Positions 12,501-27,500 of a DNA stretch of 64,000 nt are shown in pieces. Both the position numbers and the translations under genes were made by a program. Under the pieces are notes generated by a model that had not been told where the DNA came from, ran no database searches, and saw only the letters and a list, made by a program, of their open reading frames with translations. Source of the stretch: Rotaria macrura (taxonomy: Eukaryota > Rotifera > Eurotatoria > Philodinida > Philodinidae). Numbering within the stretch: the stretch's first letter is position 1; each line of letters begins with the position of its first letter. The stretch is taken from the NCBI GenBank assembly GCA_900239685.1, contig OENT01000095.1, positions 62,001 through 126,000 on the forward strand. The letters run 5' to 3'.

Positions 12501-15500
12501 GACAGAGTAATCTAGATATTTTCAAAGCTGATTTCAGTCATGCTGAACTCTATTCTAGATGAGTTATTTCTTTTGAAATGTCAGAACTATCATGCGATTT
12601 CTTTTTGTTTTTAAAGCATGCCTCTAATAGCTTTCACTTTTGTAGTGTTTGCTTTTACTTCAATGATTAGATTTTCATGCGAAACGAACAAAGATATTAC
12701 ATTAATTAGACGTTATATGAGAAATCAATCAAATAATGATTATGTCTATTTGAAGAAAGAAAAACAGCAAAACATTAGAAACTATCAATGTAGGTAATAT
12801 CAATTTTGGTTGAATTAAAGTGCATGAAAACATTAGCAATGAAGTCAGATAACGAGCAATCTGTTACATTCATTTAGAAAACGCATTCCTTTCCTCAGAG
12901 ACTTCTATTGTTGGAAGTATGAATTCTTCATTGCTGATTATTTTCTGTATTGAAACAACTGTGGTAAATATACTATCTAAATATTTTACTTACTTCAAAC
13001 CGATGTTTCCCTATCCATACGATTCAGTTTTACCGATAATAAAAGTTCTATTCTATCTACACGGCCGTATGCGTTTTAGTCAAGACATAAAATATACAAA
13101 CTAGATTATTTTCATAAGTGTGATCTAATCTTTATGATGATATATAACCGTAATTGGTTTCGCGTATTCTAATACTTTATATATAGGCCAAATAAATGGA
13201 AAAGTCTATTTTATGAATGCGATTTATATTCGCTAGACATCTACGCTTTTGAATATCATGACTTAGAGCAAGAGGAAAGCATCAAACTGTCTTTAACAGT
13301 TACTAATAATTTCATTGATTGATTAGACGAGATAATTGAACGAAGTCGACAAGGAAATAATTGATCTATGTTGGTTTTTGTTCTTTTTAGTTCTCCACAT
13401 GCTGAATTGATTCGTAAACGTAATAATATAGTATTTAATTTGGTTGAAAGTGAACGCGAATATGTTCATCAATTAGAAATACTTGTTGCTAATTATGTAC
13501 GACCGTTTCGAATGGGTAAAAAGGATATTCTTTGTCTTTACTAATATTCTATTTGTTCTTAAAAAAGCAAAATAAAAATAAGTTAATACTTATATTTAGC
13601 TGCAAGTTCAAAGAAACCACCTATTACACATGAAGATGTGAATTCTATATTTCTTAATACGTATGAAAATTTTCACTAAAAAAATAATTGAATACATCCC
13701 ATCTCCTTCGTCTCTGTTTTTAGTGAAATTATTCTATTTCTTCATCAGATTTTCTATAAAGGTTTATCGAAAAAATTAGAAAATTGGCCAACATTTTATA
13801 CGGGTATAATTAATTCAAGTTGTTAGTTTTCTCTAAAAGTTTCATTTGCCTTTTGAATTATTCAGGCGATCTATTTGATATGTTAATATCAATGTTACAT
13901 ATTTACTTGGAATATGTTCGAAATCATCACTACAGTTTACAGGTAAAAAATGTCGTTATGTTTTTTGTCTTTTTCTTTGCTGTTGTTGATGTTGGGTTTC
14001 AAATCGAAACAATAAATTATTACTTTTTAGTGTTTAGTTGAATGTAAATTAAGTAATCCAGGTTTTAATAAATTTCTTGAACGATGTGAAACAAAAGCAG
14101 CATGCGAAGGATTAACATTGGATATACTTTTAGTACTACCGATGAATCGAGTTTGTTTTCTTATATGAACAATATACTTTATGACTATTTTTCATTGTTT
14201 ATTATTTGCTAGGTTCCATATTACATAGTTACACTTGCAAATTGTCTATCGCATACACCACATGCACATGTCGAAAGAGAAAAATTAGAACAAACGAAAG
14301 CAAAACTGGAAGAACTTTCAAAAGTAAATCTTTCTATTAGAATAATAATTGACTTATTTGATTGTTATTTTCAATTCTAAAACAGATAATGCATGATGAA
14401 GTGTCAGAAACAGAGCATATTCGAGCAAATCTAGCTATTGAACGATCCATTGCAGAAGGGTGTGATGTTTTATTGGATGTCAACCAAGTACTTTGTCGGC
14501 AAGGTAAAACACTGTTTGCAGTACTTTCGTACATTAAAAATATATAAATGTGAAATAGATACTGTTGTATATAATAGAAGTGCGTCTGAAGAAGAAATTC
14601 ACTTCAGAATAATAACAACAATTGACAATCTACATCAATAGTGCCGTGTTTCACGGACTCAGAAAGCAGAAAGTGTTTTTCCTATCTTACATCGTTCTGT
14701 GAACCTTTTATAATACCACCATGAAAATTTTCATACCAAATTCAAGCATTTTGATGCCATTGCAAAATTTTACCGAAATTTAGAACTGAAGTTTTAAACT
14801 TCTGTTGTAATAATCATAGGAAACCTTCTGATGTATCAAAAATATGAATTGATCAGGAGAAACTTGACATGAATTAAAATTAGACACTCGAACGTGAAAT
14901 GAATATTATCAATTACGAAACATAAAAGTGAGGTGATTTTAGTACAAGTCATGGAAGAAACTTTCGAGACATGCTTCCAATACTGCTACAATGATGGATA
15001 AACCTTATTTTGGATAGATGTCCGTTTTTGACTTTGATAGATATCTTTGGATTAGAATAAATGACTGTTAGAAATATAGACGATACTTTCAACTGCTGTA
15101 TGGCATACAATACAGATGATTTTCATATTAAAATATAACCATTGATATAGTCTACATACAGTATATTCATTCGTTTGATCGAATTCTAATATTTAAACAA
15201 TGATATTCATCAAAATTTCTTTTATCTGCCTAAAATTTATATTACTCACACAATGCCCTATGCAGTGAGAAATAGAGAAACTATGATATCGACTTATGTG
15301 CCATAAGTGTTCGTTGTCATGAAGTTTCCATTCATGAAATCACTTTTGTCTATTTTTGTGAACACTATCATGATTGCAGAATATAAGGATGGGCATTTTA
15401 ACTGAGCAAAAAGAAAATTTTATTCGATGACTGTTAAACTGGTTTGAATTTGTTGCAGACGTCGATAAAAGAAAATTAGCGTAAGTAAAATCGCACAAAC

Positions 15501-18500
15501 ATTTCCTATGGTCAGTAAAAGTGTGTCTCATTCTAAGGAAAACAAATACATATGATGATCACATATTTAGAGATGTTGCCAACATCTTTTTTCTATGATT
15601 TTCCATGAATACAACTGGAGAAATCCTAAAAATGAAGTTCAAGAATAAATTTTAAAAAAAAACAATGAATTTGAAAAAAGGTAGAAAAATCTTAACTTGT
15701 CTGCTAACCGCTGAGAAGTTGCCCATTCTATAATGTACAGCATTAGGGTCATCAAGTCAAGTGTAGTTCATCGTTATTCTAGAATATTTTAGAGTTGATT
15801 TTAACTTTCAGGTTCCTCTTGTAATTATATGCATAAAAAGTATTACGAGTTTGGTTGATATGAGAGGTAAATACGAAGCCAAAACATTTGTTTAACTTTT
15901 AATCTGATAGAGAAGAAAACTTTTCATCAATGATGTATATCGTCATGCATTCTCATATCCGATTGCTCTTGTACTGAGAAGAAAAAAGTCTTTTAACCTA
16001 TACGTAAATGATGATAGTTTCAATTTCCATAGGCATTTATTTGATCTTGTGTTCTTTGTTCCTTTTTATAGATAGTCTTATATTATGGACCGGCGATCGA
16101 AATAGAGTCAGTCTTGGACAACGATTTACACAACGTGACCTTCGTCGGAGTGAAATTGTTGTACAATGTTATCTTTTTTCTAATCATCTCGTCATAACGA
16201 CTCGAGCATCATATGGAAAATTACATCTTGTCAAGGTTTGTTATACAGAATCAATAGTGCGAAAATCTTGACAAAAATGATTTTCTCGTTTTCGAGCCAT
16301 TCCAGTATAGATGTTTAAAGTCAGAATCAAGTTTTTCATTTTGTTGGAATCTATGCGACGAAACTTTTCACTCACATCGGGCCGGTTAAATATTATTTTA
16401 CACAGTCTATAATTGTGTCTATAGGAGGCAAAGTAACAATGTTCACTTCAATCCTTCATTTGTATCATAAAATATCTTCAACAAACAGTGCTTAAATAAC
16501 GCTGAGCTGACATCAATATTCACTGCATTATCCTGGCTAGCATCAGTTGTTTCCATTAGAAAAAAAAAGAAAATTTTATGGTAAAAATCAGTTTTAAAAA
16601 GAGAACACTTATTTTTTTAAATTGACATCCAGAAATATGCGGTGGAATTTTGCAGAGTCGTTGTTTCATATCGCACATGGCAGCTTTGCATTGAAATGCA
16701 GAGTAAAACTTTTGGAAATTATTCTGAATATTTGAATGTAAATGGCAGACTTTATTGGAAATCGATTTAGACGAATGTGCTACTAGATTCTTTGATCGAT
16801 GAAAAACTAGCGGAAAACATCAGGCATATACGTTTAGATTCAGGATTTTGTAGTCTTCTCCGATCTATGTTAAATATTTGTGTGAGATCTGCATGATCGA
16901 TAGAAGACTTTTAGACGCTCGAGAACAAATATTAGATGAAAATTATGATGGTATCCTGCTAACGCTTTTATTTATCGATCATTGTTTTTTCACGTTCGTG
17001 ATAGAGCTAAATTCTTTGAATCAAATTTTCTTTTTCTTGATGACAGTACTTTTTGAACAATACTATCAGACTACTGTAGTGAACATATAAACAACAGCCT
17101 TGCTATATAAAGTTCTATTAGTACTATTCCATGTAACGAATGAGTCAAGATTCTCTTATAGAGAAAATAAAAACAAAGTTTTTTGAATCTCACAAATGGT
17201 TCTATGAGAAGTCGAGCATAATCAACTTTTATTTCATTTCTAAAAACTGACCGGAATATTTTAGTCCTGTCAAGTCACTAAGATTTTTTAGCTTTTTTTG
17301 ACTAGTTCCGAATTAAATAAACACGCCATTCATAATCGAAAAACAAAACGAAGGTGATTGACGAAATTAGAAAAGACCAACGTCTCAAATGTGTCAGATG
17401 CGTATTAGTTTCGAAAATATGACGGCAAAATTTTGCTCATAACCTGTGTCCCAAAATATGTCTGCACAGATGTTCGTGGAGTATAAAAAAACAACGTATA
17501 GTTTGTAATAATTGCATCTAAGTAGTTCTAAACAGTCGAAAGAATATTTCGTGTCAAGACTTTCGTACTAAAGATCATAAGCGGCATGTTCAATATTGGA
17601 AAAATAATTTATTTGTTACTTAAAGGGCTGTGGTGTTATTCCATTGGCTGATGTTACACTTGTTGAAGATATAACAACGGATCCTCAATATTTACTTGCA
17701 TCAGTAGCAGAAGAAGATAGCATTGATAATACGAATTCAAATATATCAGAGAATTCGACCAGTGAAATTGATCTTCATATTAATCGTTTATTTCGTTTGA
17801 TTGTTGAATCACGTGATCAATCACCATATTCGGCAACATTCGTTGCTAATGATGAGAAACATAAATCAGAATGGTGTACAGATATAGCACAGTGTTTACA
17901 AAATCTTCGTTATACTCAGTTAGTTACAGGAACATTTCGCAATGCATCATCAGTGATTGCACCTGAATCCGTAAAGTAAAATTTCGAATAAATAAATCAT
18001 ATAAATGGATTTTGAAAGTTTCTGGTTTTTTGATTTATAGATCTGATGTTAAATTATATAAAGATGATGCCGAAATAAAATATTCTAAAACATTAGATTC
18101 ATGCAAAATACCACAAGTAAATTATACGAGTCAAAATTTGAAAACTTTTCTTTAAATACGAAAACGTCTGTGTTTGTTTTCTAGATTCGACATGCAACAG
18201 TGGAGCGTCTACTTGAACGTTTAACAGATTTACGTTTTTTATCAATTGATTTTCTGAACACATTTCTGTTAACATATCGCTTGTATACAGATGCGTATAC
18301 AGTTATGGACACATTAATAAGAGTGTATAAATCATCACCACATACATCACTTGATCATACGAATGATGTCGATGGAACTAATGCGAATGCCACACATAAA
18401 TTAGATGAACGACACATGTAAAATATCTTTCATTGATTTTCATAGACGAAGAATTCACAATTCTATTTTCTTTTCATCTTCAGCGATAAAAAATCACATT

Positions 18501-21500
18501 ATCTCAAAGAAATCGAAAGTGAATTTACCCGACGCGTATCGGAAGGTTGAATTGTGAAAAACGCAGAAAAGTTCTTATGCATTGTTTTGTTTATTTAAGG
18601 TGCTAAATTATTAACAACTCATTCTACAGTTGAACAAGAGCGGGATTTAAGAAGGCATTCACACATTGGTGCTTTCTGTCGAGGATTAAGTAACGATTAA
18701 GATTAATTTATTGTAGAATTGAACGAAACATATTCACTGTTCATTATAGGCATCGAACGAAAAGAAACAATCAAAACAGGAAAAATCTTCGAAAAAAGTA
18801 AGCTTTGACGTCAAATACGCATATCGTCAATTAAATTTAATGACAAATCAAAACCGACTATTTTTCTCTTATTTTCGTGAGCACATTACGATCTGATTTA
18901 CTAGCCTAGAGAAGATATCGTAAAATTTTGAATATGACTGTCGATTCTTAAATCCATGATCAGATATGAAGACTACAAGTAATTATAGAGAAGAGATGTA
19001 TACGGTTGTCCCAAAATATTACGAAGGATAGGGATCATTTGGATTAGAGTAGAAATTAGATAAGTTTTCTCTATTAGAATATAAATGGAAAAATAATCAT
19101 TTTCATGTTTTGAAACACTCAATGAATTCTGTTGAACATCTAATAAGAGAAAATAATTTGTTTTGCAATGATTTTGTATTGGAAGAAGGCTGTTTTCTAA
19201 TGGAGCATTTCTTTTGTTTTTTATATTTTTTATAATGCACGTATAGAGAAAGAAAACCGACATGTTTTCATAGGTTACTTCCAGAAGAGACTGCACGACC
19301 ATTAGTTAGCTTCTCAATTAACGTACGTCAGATTGTATGAAAAGATCAAATGTATCTATTTCTCACGCACGGGAGTATGTTCTCATCTATTTCAAATACT
19401 CATTTTCTTTGAACAATCTAACTAGAAGTATGCCTGTTGAAAATTATGAATGAAACATATGAATGAAAACAAGTAATCCTTCATGACTTTGAAAGAAAGC
19501 TATAAGTTGAATGATGAATCATTCAGAAAGTTTGACTTTCTCTAAAGCATATTTGTAACCGGTATTCGAACAAGTAAAATCAAGAGTTGCTCAGATAGAA
19601 TAAGTTTGATTTGAAATCGAACTGTTTGGACAGTTTTTTTCATACTAGTGTAATCTACTTAACGTAATGACGGAGAATTGTATTCTTTTTGAAACACATG
19701 AAATGAGTTACTTCAAGCACGAATCAATTAGATATGGCTAACTTCAATTGTTCTATTCATTGAAATAAGTTCTTTTCTATTTACATGCTTTTGAAAATGC
19801 TGTACCTTTCATCCGACTGTTAATAACTAATGAGTTTTTCTACTCCAATGAGTCAAGAACAAACAGACTTCGGATAGACTGTTAGAAATAAAACGAATTT
19901 GCAGTCAAATTTTTATTAAGTTGAAATTACAAAACCTACTCTCTTGGCAATCGATTCTCTAGAATTCTAATTAATACCTAGACCAATCGTAAGATTCTGA
20001 GCAAAGAGTAGTACTATCAAGGCTTCGCTACAAATTTACAAGAACATTTGATTGTTGTTTCACAAATCATACTCTATCATACCCATGATAGTTGTTGTGT
20101 TTTGTTTCAAAAAATCACTATTTTGAACGAAATTTTTTAGTGCTAATATAAATCAAGATATCTACAGCAACTTAACTTATGTGTACCTTTCAAAAGCTTC
20201 GGCATATCAAAGTTTGTTGTTGAGCTTCATAAAGTTGACCGATCGCTAAATTGAATTCATTGAATATCGATAAAAACATAGATTTTTAAAACTAAGTTGT
20301 TAAATATATAGGCAATGGACAGACTGCCAACATGCTTGAATCAAGCGTTGAATTCTTCAACATGAGTAGTGTTAAAAAAATACCGTGCACATAAATTAAG
20401 AGCAGTTGTCATTGTCTCGAATCATGAACATTCAAATTAATCATGAACGTAAATTCCAGTTTCTCTTTCCGATTATTTTGAGATGTCAATCGGTTCATTT
20501 TACGCGATCAAGTTACAGAAAAAGAATAGTAGTAGCGTAAAGACAAATATATTGCTTAATATTTTAGAATCATCAATGAAAAAGACAGAAAGAATTTCTG
20601 TCATCCCAATAAGTTCATCGATGGATATAACACAAACAATTGATAAAGTGCAATGTGCATTAGCTCCACTGGCATCATCAGAAACATTTTCTGACGTTGT
20701 GTCCATATGTCGTGATGAACAACAGAAACATATTTCTATATCGCATAATGGAGTATCTGATAATCTTGATGAGAACTGCATTGGGATAACGAAAAACAAT
20801 GATTTTAATTCGTTAGAAATACTTTTTGATTTTCCATCTGTTAATATATCAAATGATTCTCAGACTGATATGCTGCGGCCACCAGAAATCATTGGCCAAA
20901 TACAATATTCAAATAATACTCATTTAAATAGTACAATTAAAGTATGAAATCAACAAAGATCTTGTATTTTCCTCTATCAAATCTATTCATAGGAAGAAAG
21001 AAAGTCTCTTCGTTTCGAAATTAGTGATAGTCCACCAGCACAAAAACAACGACTTCAACTCGATGCACAAACAGCGAGTACAACACAGAATGTTCTATTA
21101 CTTTGTATGCTACGAACAATAATCTTTCTTATTCATCAAATACTATGCAAAATATATTTTGCAGCAAAACGTCTAAGTGAAGTTCTCGCATCACCACGTC
21201 AAAGTATACGAAATGCAGCTGAAAGTTCATTTAAACAAGTTCTACCGGGTGTTGTTGTTACATCGTCGCGCTCATCTCGTCGTCGAATAAGTTCAGCTGC
21301 GGCAACACAAGCATTTGCTGTTGCTACATCAGGTGAATCACCAAAGAGTATGAGAAATGAACGATTAGCAAGTACGACAGGTATGTTGTTTTTTCACATG
21401 ATCTTTTATGTTCTTTGTCCCTCATTGATAATGATACAATTGAAATAAGGTGCTGGTTCTATATCAATTCAACCAATAACAACAAATAATAGTTCTATGC

Positions 21501-24500
21501 CATCAAGCTCAAGAGAACAAAGAGCTAATGAATACATTATTGTTAATACAGCTTCAACAATGCGTGTTCTCAATGTTCTTCGACATTGGCTCACGAAACA
21601 TCCATTAGTGAGTATGATAGATTAACAAAAGTATAAATGAAACATTTTACACTGTACAGTGCTGTTCACAAATATAGATTGACTCTGGAGTTCAGTTTTC
21701 TTTTCAATTTCTTTTCTTCCCGATATCAATTTTTCGTTTCAAATCTATTCTTAATTTTAGTTTTTGATATTCTCTTTCAGAATCTATCGCGATAGATTCT
21801 GAAAGAGAATATCAAAAACTAAAATTAAGAATAAATTTGAAAGGAAAAAATGATATCCTGAGGAAAAGAAATTGAAAAGAAAACTGAACTCCAGAGTGAT
21901 TCTATACTTGTGAACAGCCCTGTAGATACACACAATGTAGTAGATAAAAGTATTCGTATTGAATTACTTAAGCTAATGTCAGATGTGGTAAAGATTAAAG
22001 GTTTTCTGGGCTTGTCAATTATTGAGAACATTGTTAGGGAATATGTATTGACCTATGGACTGCTTGTATATAACGAAAATCACGAGCGACGTTTTCTTTG
22101 CAACTTTCTAACGTCATAAGCAAGAAAAGGATGGCAAATTATGGTTGAACTCATTATTCATCATATGAACATTTTTTTGAAGATCGTTCGGAAGGGAAAG
22201 AAGTTATTTTTCCGTCCTTTGAACGCTGCAAATCATTAGTGGCTCATTGACTTGGACTGATAAGTGACATTCCATGTTTGCAATTGAGTATTGTAGCCAA
22301 CAAGTGACCTGATCTATTCTGCTAGTAAATGAATGAGTCAGATAAATAATTAACTTTCGTACAGAAACAACTCGAAAAGCATAATCTTTGATTGAATTAT
22401 TCATTGTTTCATGATGCTGCCAAATTTAGAACAAAATCTTCTGGAGCAAAAGACTTAAAGTAATCGTGCCTCCTGTAGTCATTCTAAAATGAAGCATTAC
22501 CCACGTCGAATGATACGGTCCATATACACCCAGTATACGGGCAGTACATCGGGTGCAGAATTACGGATTGTATCATCATTAAAATAGGCCACTTTAGGAC
22601 CATGTACCGTGAAAATACAGCCCCCGTATTACTGTGCTTCCCAGATGGAGCGATACGGACCGTTGAGTGGACGCGCAGTTATACGGACCGTAACATCATT
22701 AAAATAGGGCCGTATACGGCCGTATTTTCACAGTATACGACTCTGTATACGGTAACGTTTCTGGGCACAGTAATAAAGGATCGTATACTATGAAAATACG
22801 GCCCTATTTTAATGATGTTACGGTCCGTATAACTGCGTCCACTCAACGGTCCGTAACGGATATCCGTTTTGATTGACCTGGGTTCCTAACAGTCCGTATT
22901 ATGGCCCATATTGTGACAGTGTACGACCGTAAAATGGCATATTTTAATGATGATATGGGCCTTAATTCTATGCTCTATATACGGCCGATATAAGGGGCGT
23001 ATCGTTTAACCTGGGTAGTGCAGTACGTGTGATTCAATCAATATCAAAACCTGAAATAATGATCGTAGCTAAGATATACGAGAGAAATATATTCTATCCA
23101 ATACTGTTGACTTATTGAAAAGTATAGTACTTGTTTTGATCCACAATGATTTTTCAAAGATCTCATTTAGAATTCAAAGATCGCTTAGTTCAATTGTACA
23201 CTACTCTATGTACTGAAATAAATGTGAATCCAATTTTTTCTATGGCTGAAATGATTTCTACCCAGGAGGAAGGTTACGTTCCTCTGTAAATTACCGTAAC
23301 TTCACCGTAAACGGCCGTTTCTACACAGTAATTACACCATGAACGACCGTATTAATACCGTATTCCACTGTAAACCAGGTCCTTGATTTACGACGGTATT
23401 CTCACCGTACTTGTACCGTATTTGCATCGTATATCGATCGGATACGGCCGTATTTCCGTTAAATTACAGTCGTAAATCATGGACCAGGTTTACGGCCGTA
23501 TAAGCTCCGTATTTGACCGTATATGTACCGTATGCTTGCCCAGGACGAGCATTACGGTGAACAAATACGGTCGTAAACGAACGTTTACGATAACGTATAC
23601 TACCGTTTCCGATCGTTAATCGCCGTAAACCGTCGTATGTTGACGTTTTGGTATGCACCGTATTACGGCCGTATTTTTCTGCGCCGTAAACGGCTAATTA
23701 CGACTGTAATACGGCCAAAAAATGTATTATTCAGCCCATTAAGGTCGTTTACGGCACATTGAAAAACGACCGTAATACGGTGCATACCAAACGGCGAAAA
23801 AATTAACGGAAACTGCCGTTTACGACCGGGCTTTTTCGACCTGGGTGCACCTGGATATCGGTCGTAGAATACAACTCGTAATACTTTTATGAAGCATATA
23901 TGCCAGAGTGCGAAACCGAATCGATTAGATGAATAATTTGACTCGATTCGATTCGCCTCAGCCGAATCGAATAGAAAGTTAATTTTCATAAGACGAATCG
24001 AATCTGAATGATGCTTTTGTCATTCGGTTCGAACTCTGATGTCTTCAGAACAACTTGAGAAAATTAGTAACTCGTTTATGTGTCATCAATAGAGTCGTTA
24101 GTATTATGCGAAATAGTCACTCTTTTCCAGTAGTGTAATAGTTCTGTGGATGCTTATCTTATTCTAAATGCAAAAACAATAGTTGGTATAAAGCTTGATA
24201 TTTCTATCTCAATAGAAAAGATTTCCCTTGATGTGATATGTCAATTTATGTGAAAGAAAAGTATTTTCTGACATGTCAAAGTCATTTGTGTGCAGCGAAA
24301 AATTATAGTTGCCACCTCATGAAGTCGAAGAATCGGAAACTTTGTCGAAAAATGCGGAAACAAAAAGTTACAAAGCAGAAACCTATAGTCTTGCTAACGT
24401 TTTGAGGTTTGTATGGTTTTATGGAGTAAATGTTGATCTGGATAAAGATAATGATTGGACATACAAGCATCCGTTGTGGTTTCTACAGCTTTATACTTTT

Positions 24501-27500
24501 ATGATTGCAAGATTATTATTGATGTTTTCGGTTTTCATCATTGTTTTCATTCGCCAATTGTTATCTTGTTGTGTATTTGTTACAAAAAAATCGTTGGAAT
24601 TTTCGAATTAGTGACTTTCTTCTGTGTCAATGAGGCAGAGAAAACAATGATTCAGCAGAGTTAGCAATTGATTGAAAGAAGAGCGGTGTGTTTACTTCAT
24701 TCATGGGAGTTGAAAGCAGTCTTTCTTTCGTAGCAAAAGTTTTAATGTTACTCCAGTAAGTTAATCAGTTTTTTTCTGCGTTGAATTGTGAAGAAGCAAG
24801 CGAAAGTCTTGTATCGAAAGCGCGGAAAAAGCGGAAGAGATGATAACCGTGTGTACAACCAATGATTTGGGTTTTTTTAACAATTTATGAATAGAATTTT
24901 TCGATTTTTTAATAGAATGAAAATGCGAACAAATATAATTCAAGAGGATGACAAGTTGAATATAAAATTTTTTTGTACAAGTAGTATGTAGGATAATCAT
25001 TCAGTTGCCCCAGAGAATGCAAAATTAGTTAGCTAGAATAAGACTTTCAAGCACTTTTTATTTTATTATATTTTTAGAATTTTTTCGAATCCGAATTGAC
25101 TCTATGAAGGTGAATCTTCTATAGAGGTCAACAACGTGTTGTCTACAGCAATTTTCGTCTTTTGTTGAACAGTGTCCCAATTCAAATAACGAGAAACTTT
25201 TACTTTACACTCATTAGTCGAAAGAACGTTGCTCTCCAAAATGCAACATTTTACTTCGTTTTATCCATAAAGTTACAAACTATTTGAATTAGTCGTATTT
25301 ATAATTTGGGCTTATATGACAGAAATCTTATTTGTTACCAAAGGAATAACTGCGAAGACTGTATCTGCTTTTAGTTTTCGATTGCTTGGAGCTCTAGCTA
25401 CTATTAAAAGCCGCTGATAGTTTTTTCAGACATCAAATCATTTTATATCTAGAACACACATCCTATAGTCTAGGATAATCTTTCGAGAAATCTTATATCA
25501 TAGAAAAATATATATGTTGGTTGACACAACAGAAGTGATGACTTTTATGCATTCAAGTGTCTGTTTATGTTGAACTGACCGCAGAGCAGAGTGAAATTCT
25601 AAACGTACAAATATAAAAATGGAACATCCAGTTGCCGTTCTACGCGACTAAATTTAATTTACTTCAATTACATTCAGTCATTTGAAATATGAGTGTTCAT
25701 AGTTACCAAGCCAATTAATAACATCATATAGGTTGGGCTTATGGCGAGTGTCTTTGTTGACTTTTATCAAAAGTTTACTTTCATTGAATTAACCTCAATA
25801 GAGTAAATTTTCCTAACGTGCATTTAGCAAGACCATACGATTGATATTCTAGCTGATCACATTGATTCTCTATTAAAATCTATAAATCTATGAAAACATA
25901 TTTTAAAATAAGATGTTTTAGATTTAAAGTGTTTAAATGTTTAGTCTAAGTAATGATGTCTTTGTAAGTGAAAAACGAGCATTTTCAAAAATGATTTACA
26001 CTCTCTTAATGATTCTGGAGGATAACAATTTCCTTCATGTTTTCACGAAATTGGATTTTGAAGAACTGTTATACATAAATATTTGTCAATATGATACTTA
26101 TGCATGGAATTTAGATTGCCACAACAAAAAAGACAAGTAACGATCTTCTCAGTATTTTGTTATTAGGGATCATACAAATGTTGATTTCTAAGAAGATGTT
26201 TCGAAAAAATCTGTTCCTCTCTAAGACGATTTAGATTTCTCTTTTTTTACATATTCTTATTGTAATTTTAGGATTTTCATACCAATCCCAAACTAAAAGA
26301 AGTAAGTTAACACATATTTCTAAAAATCTATACCTAAGAAAAATACGAATTTTATATGATAGATGGTTCTTGAGCTATTACAAGACATGCTATTTAATAA
26401 TCATTTAATTGCTGCTGAACATAAGGCAGCCGTTGCCATTATAAAACAATTAGAAACAGCTGAAATCGATGAAAAAAATGAACAATTACATCAGCTACTG
26501 TATCCAAAACAAGTATAATAAGAAAAATTGAATTTTTTTATGCAATGGTATTATTCGATGTTGTTTTCTAGCTTTCGAATGCAACATTCGAACAAATAGC
26601 TGTTTCTGATCTTGCTGAACAAATGACATTAATTGATTATAAACTTTTTTGTGCATTAGGCAGCGAGTAAGGCAAAATAAACATTCGATCTATTTTCATT
26701 GAAACTATTCACTAATTCTTTAGAGAATTACTTTTACAAGGTTGGATGAAACCTGGTCGAGACGATTTAGCACCTAATGTTGCTCTTGTATCTAGACGAT
26801 TCAATGAAGTACGATAAATATTCATCGCAGTTTTAGAGAAAATAAATTACCATGTATAAAAATTTGTTTTTTCTAGATGTGTCGACTTGTAATCACAGAA
26901 ATATTATCACAACCAAATGCAAATTCTCGCGTCCAGTGTATTGAAAAATGGTGTATGTTTTCTTTCGTCTATGAAAATGTTTTTTGTTACAACTACATAG
27001 ATGATTGTCCGATAATATTTCACGTGATCTATTTCTATCACTTGCGAATAATTTACATGAGAAAAAAAATGCTGCTTATCACATTGCTGAAATATTCTTC
27101 TGAGTCTAAATACTGACTCGAATTAGATCGAACTCACAGGAGATAATCTTTATTGATTATATTGACAATTTTCATTCCTAAGCGAGTAATCGAAATACAG
27201 CCTGATTAGCCGAGACAACGATGAAAGCTTTGTTGAATTGAACTTGGCTATATAGTTGTTGATAAGTTTAGCAAGCATGAGTGACGAGTTCACAAAAATA
27301 TCTATATAGGCGTAATATTTCATTCTACGAGTGTGATGGATATCGAGATAAGAATATGAAGCAGAATAGAACTTGTTTTATTATTCATAAGCAGATTGTT
27401 TGCTTCTAATCATTAAACGATTGAGTCGTTGTTGTAAAGTTAAAACATGAGGTTATCAACTCCTCGATCTGTTCGTCATCAAAAGTCAGTGAACTATCTA

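Larger units (their letters stand above)
21608..26271. other. 4.66-kb RasGRF intron loaded with mobile-element remnants
   Basis: This intron sits just before the 30-nt exon that leads into the CDC25 region. It holds a 266-bp hairpin MITE (21657-21922), a nested CpG-rich foldback element (22500-23015), a longer relative (23261-23845) and an orphan open stretch at 24309-24611. The rest is AT-rich with nothing recognisable. Confidence 0.8.

Noticed and set aside
20500..20799. Minus-strand open frame of 99 codons
   Set aside because: It is antisense to the RasGRF linker exon 20460-20941, which joins in frame with its neighbours.
22500..23870. Dense repeats that could suggest a CRISPR array or a tandem satellite
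   Set aside because: The words are irregularly spaced, palindromic and bounded by inverted CCCAGG termini; there are no uniform repeats with unique spacers, and the context is an animal intron.
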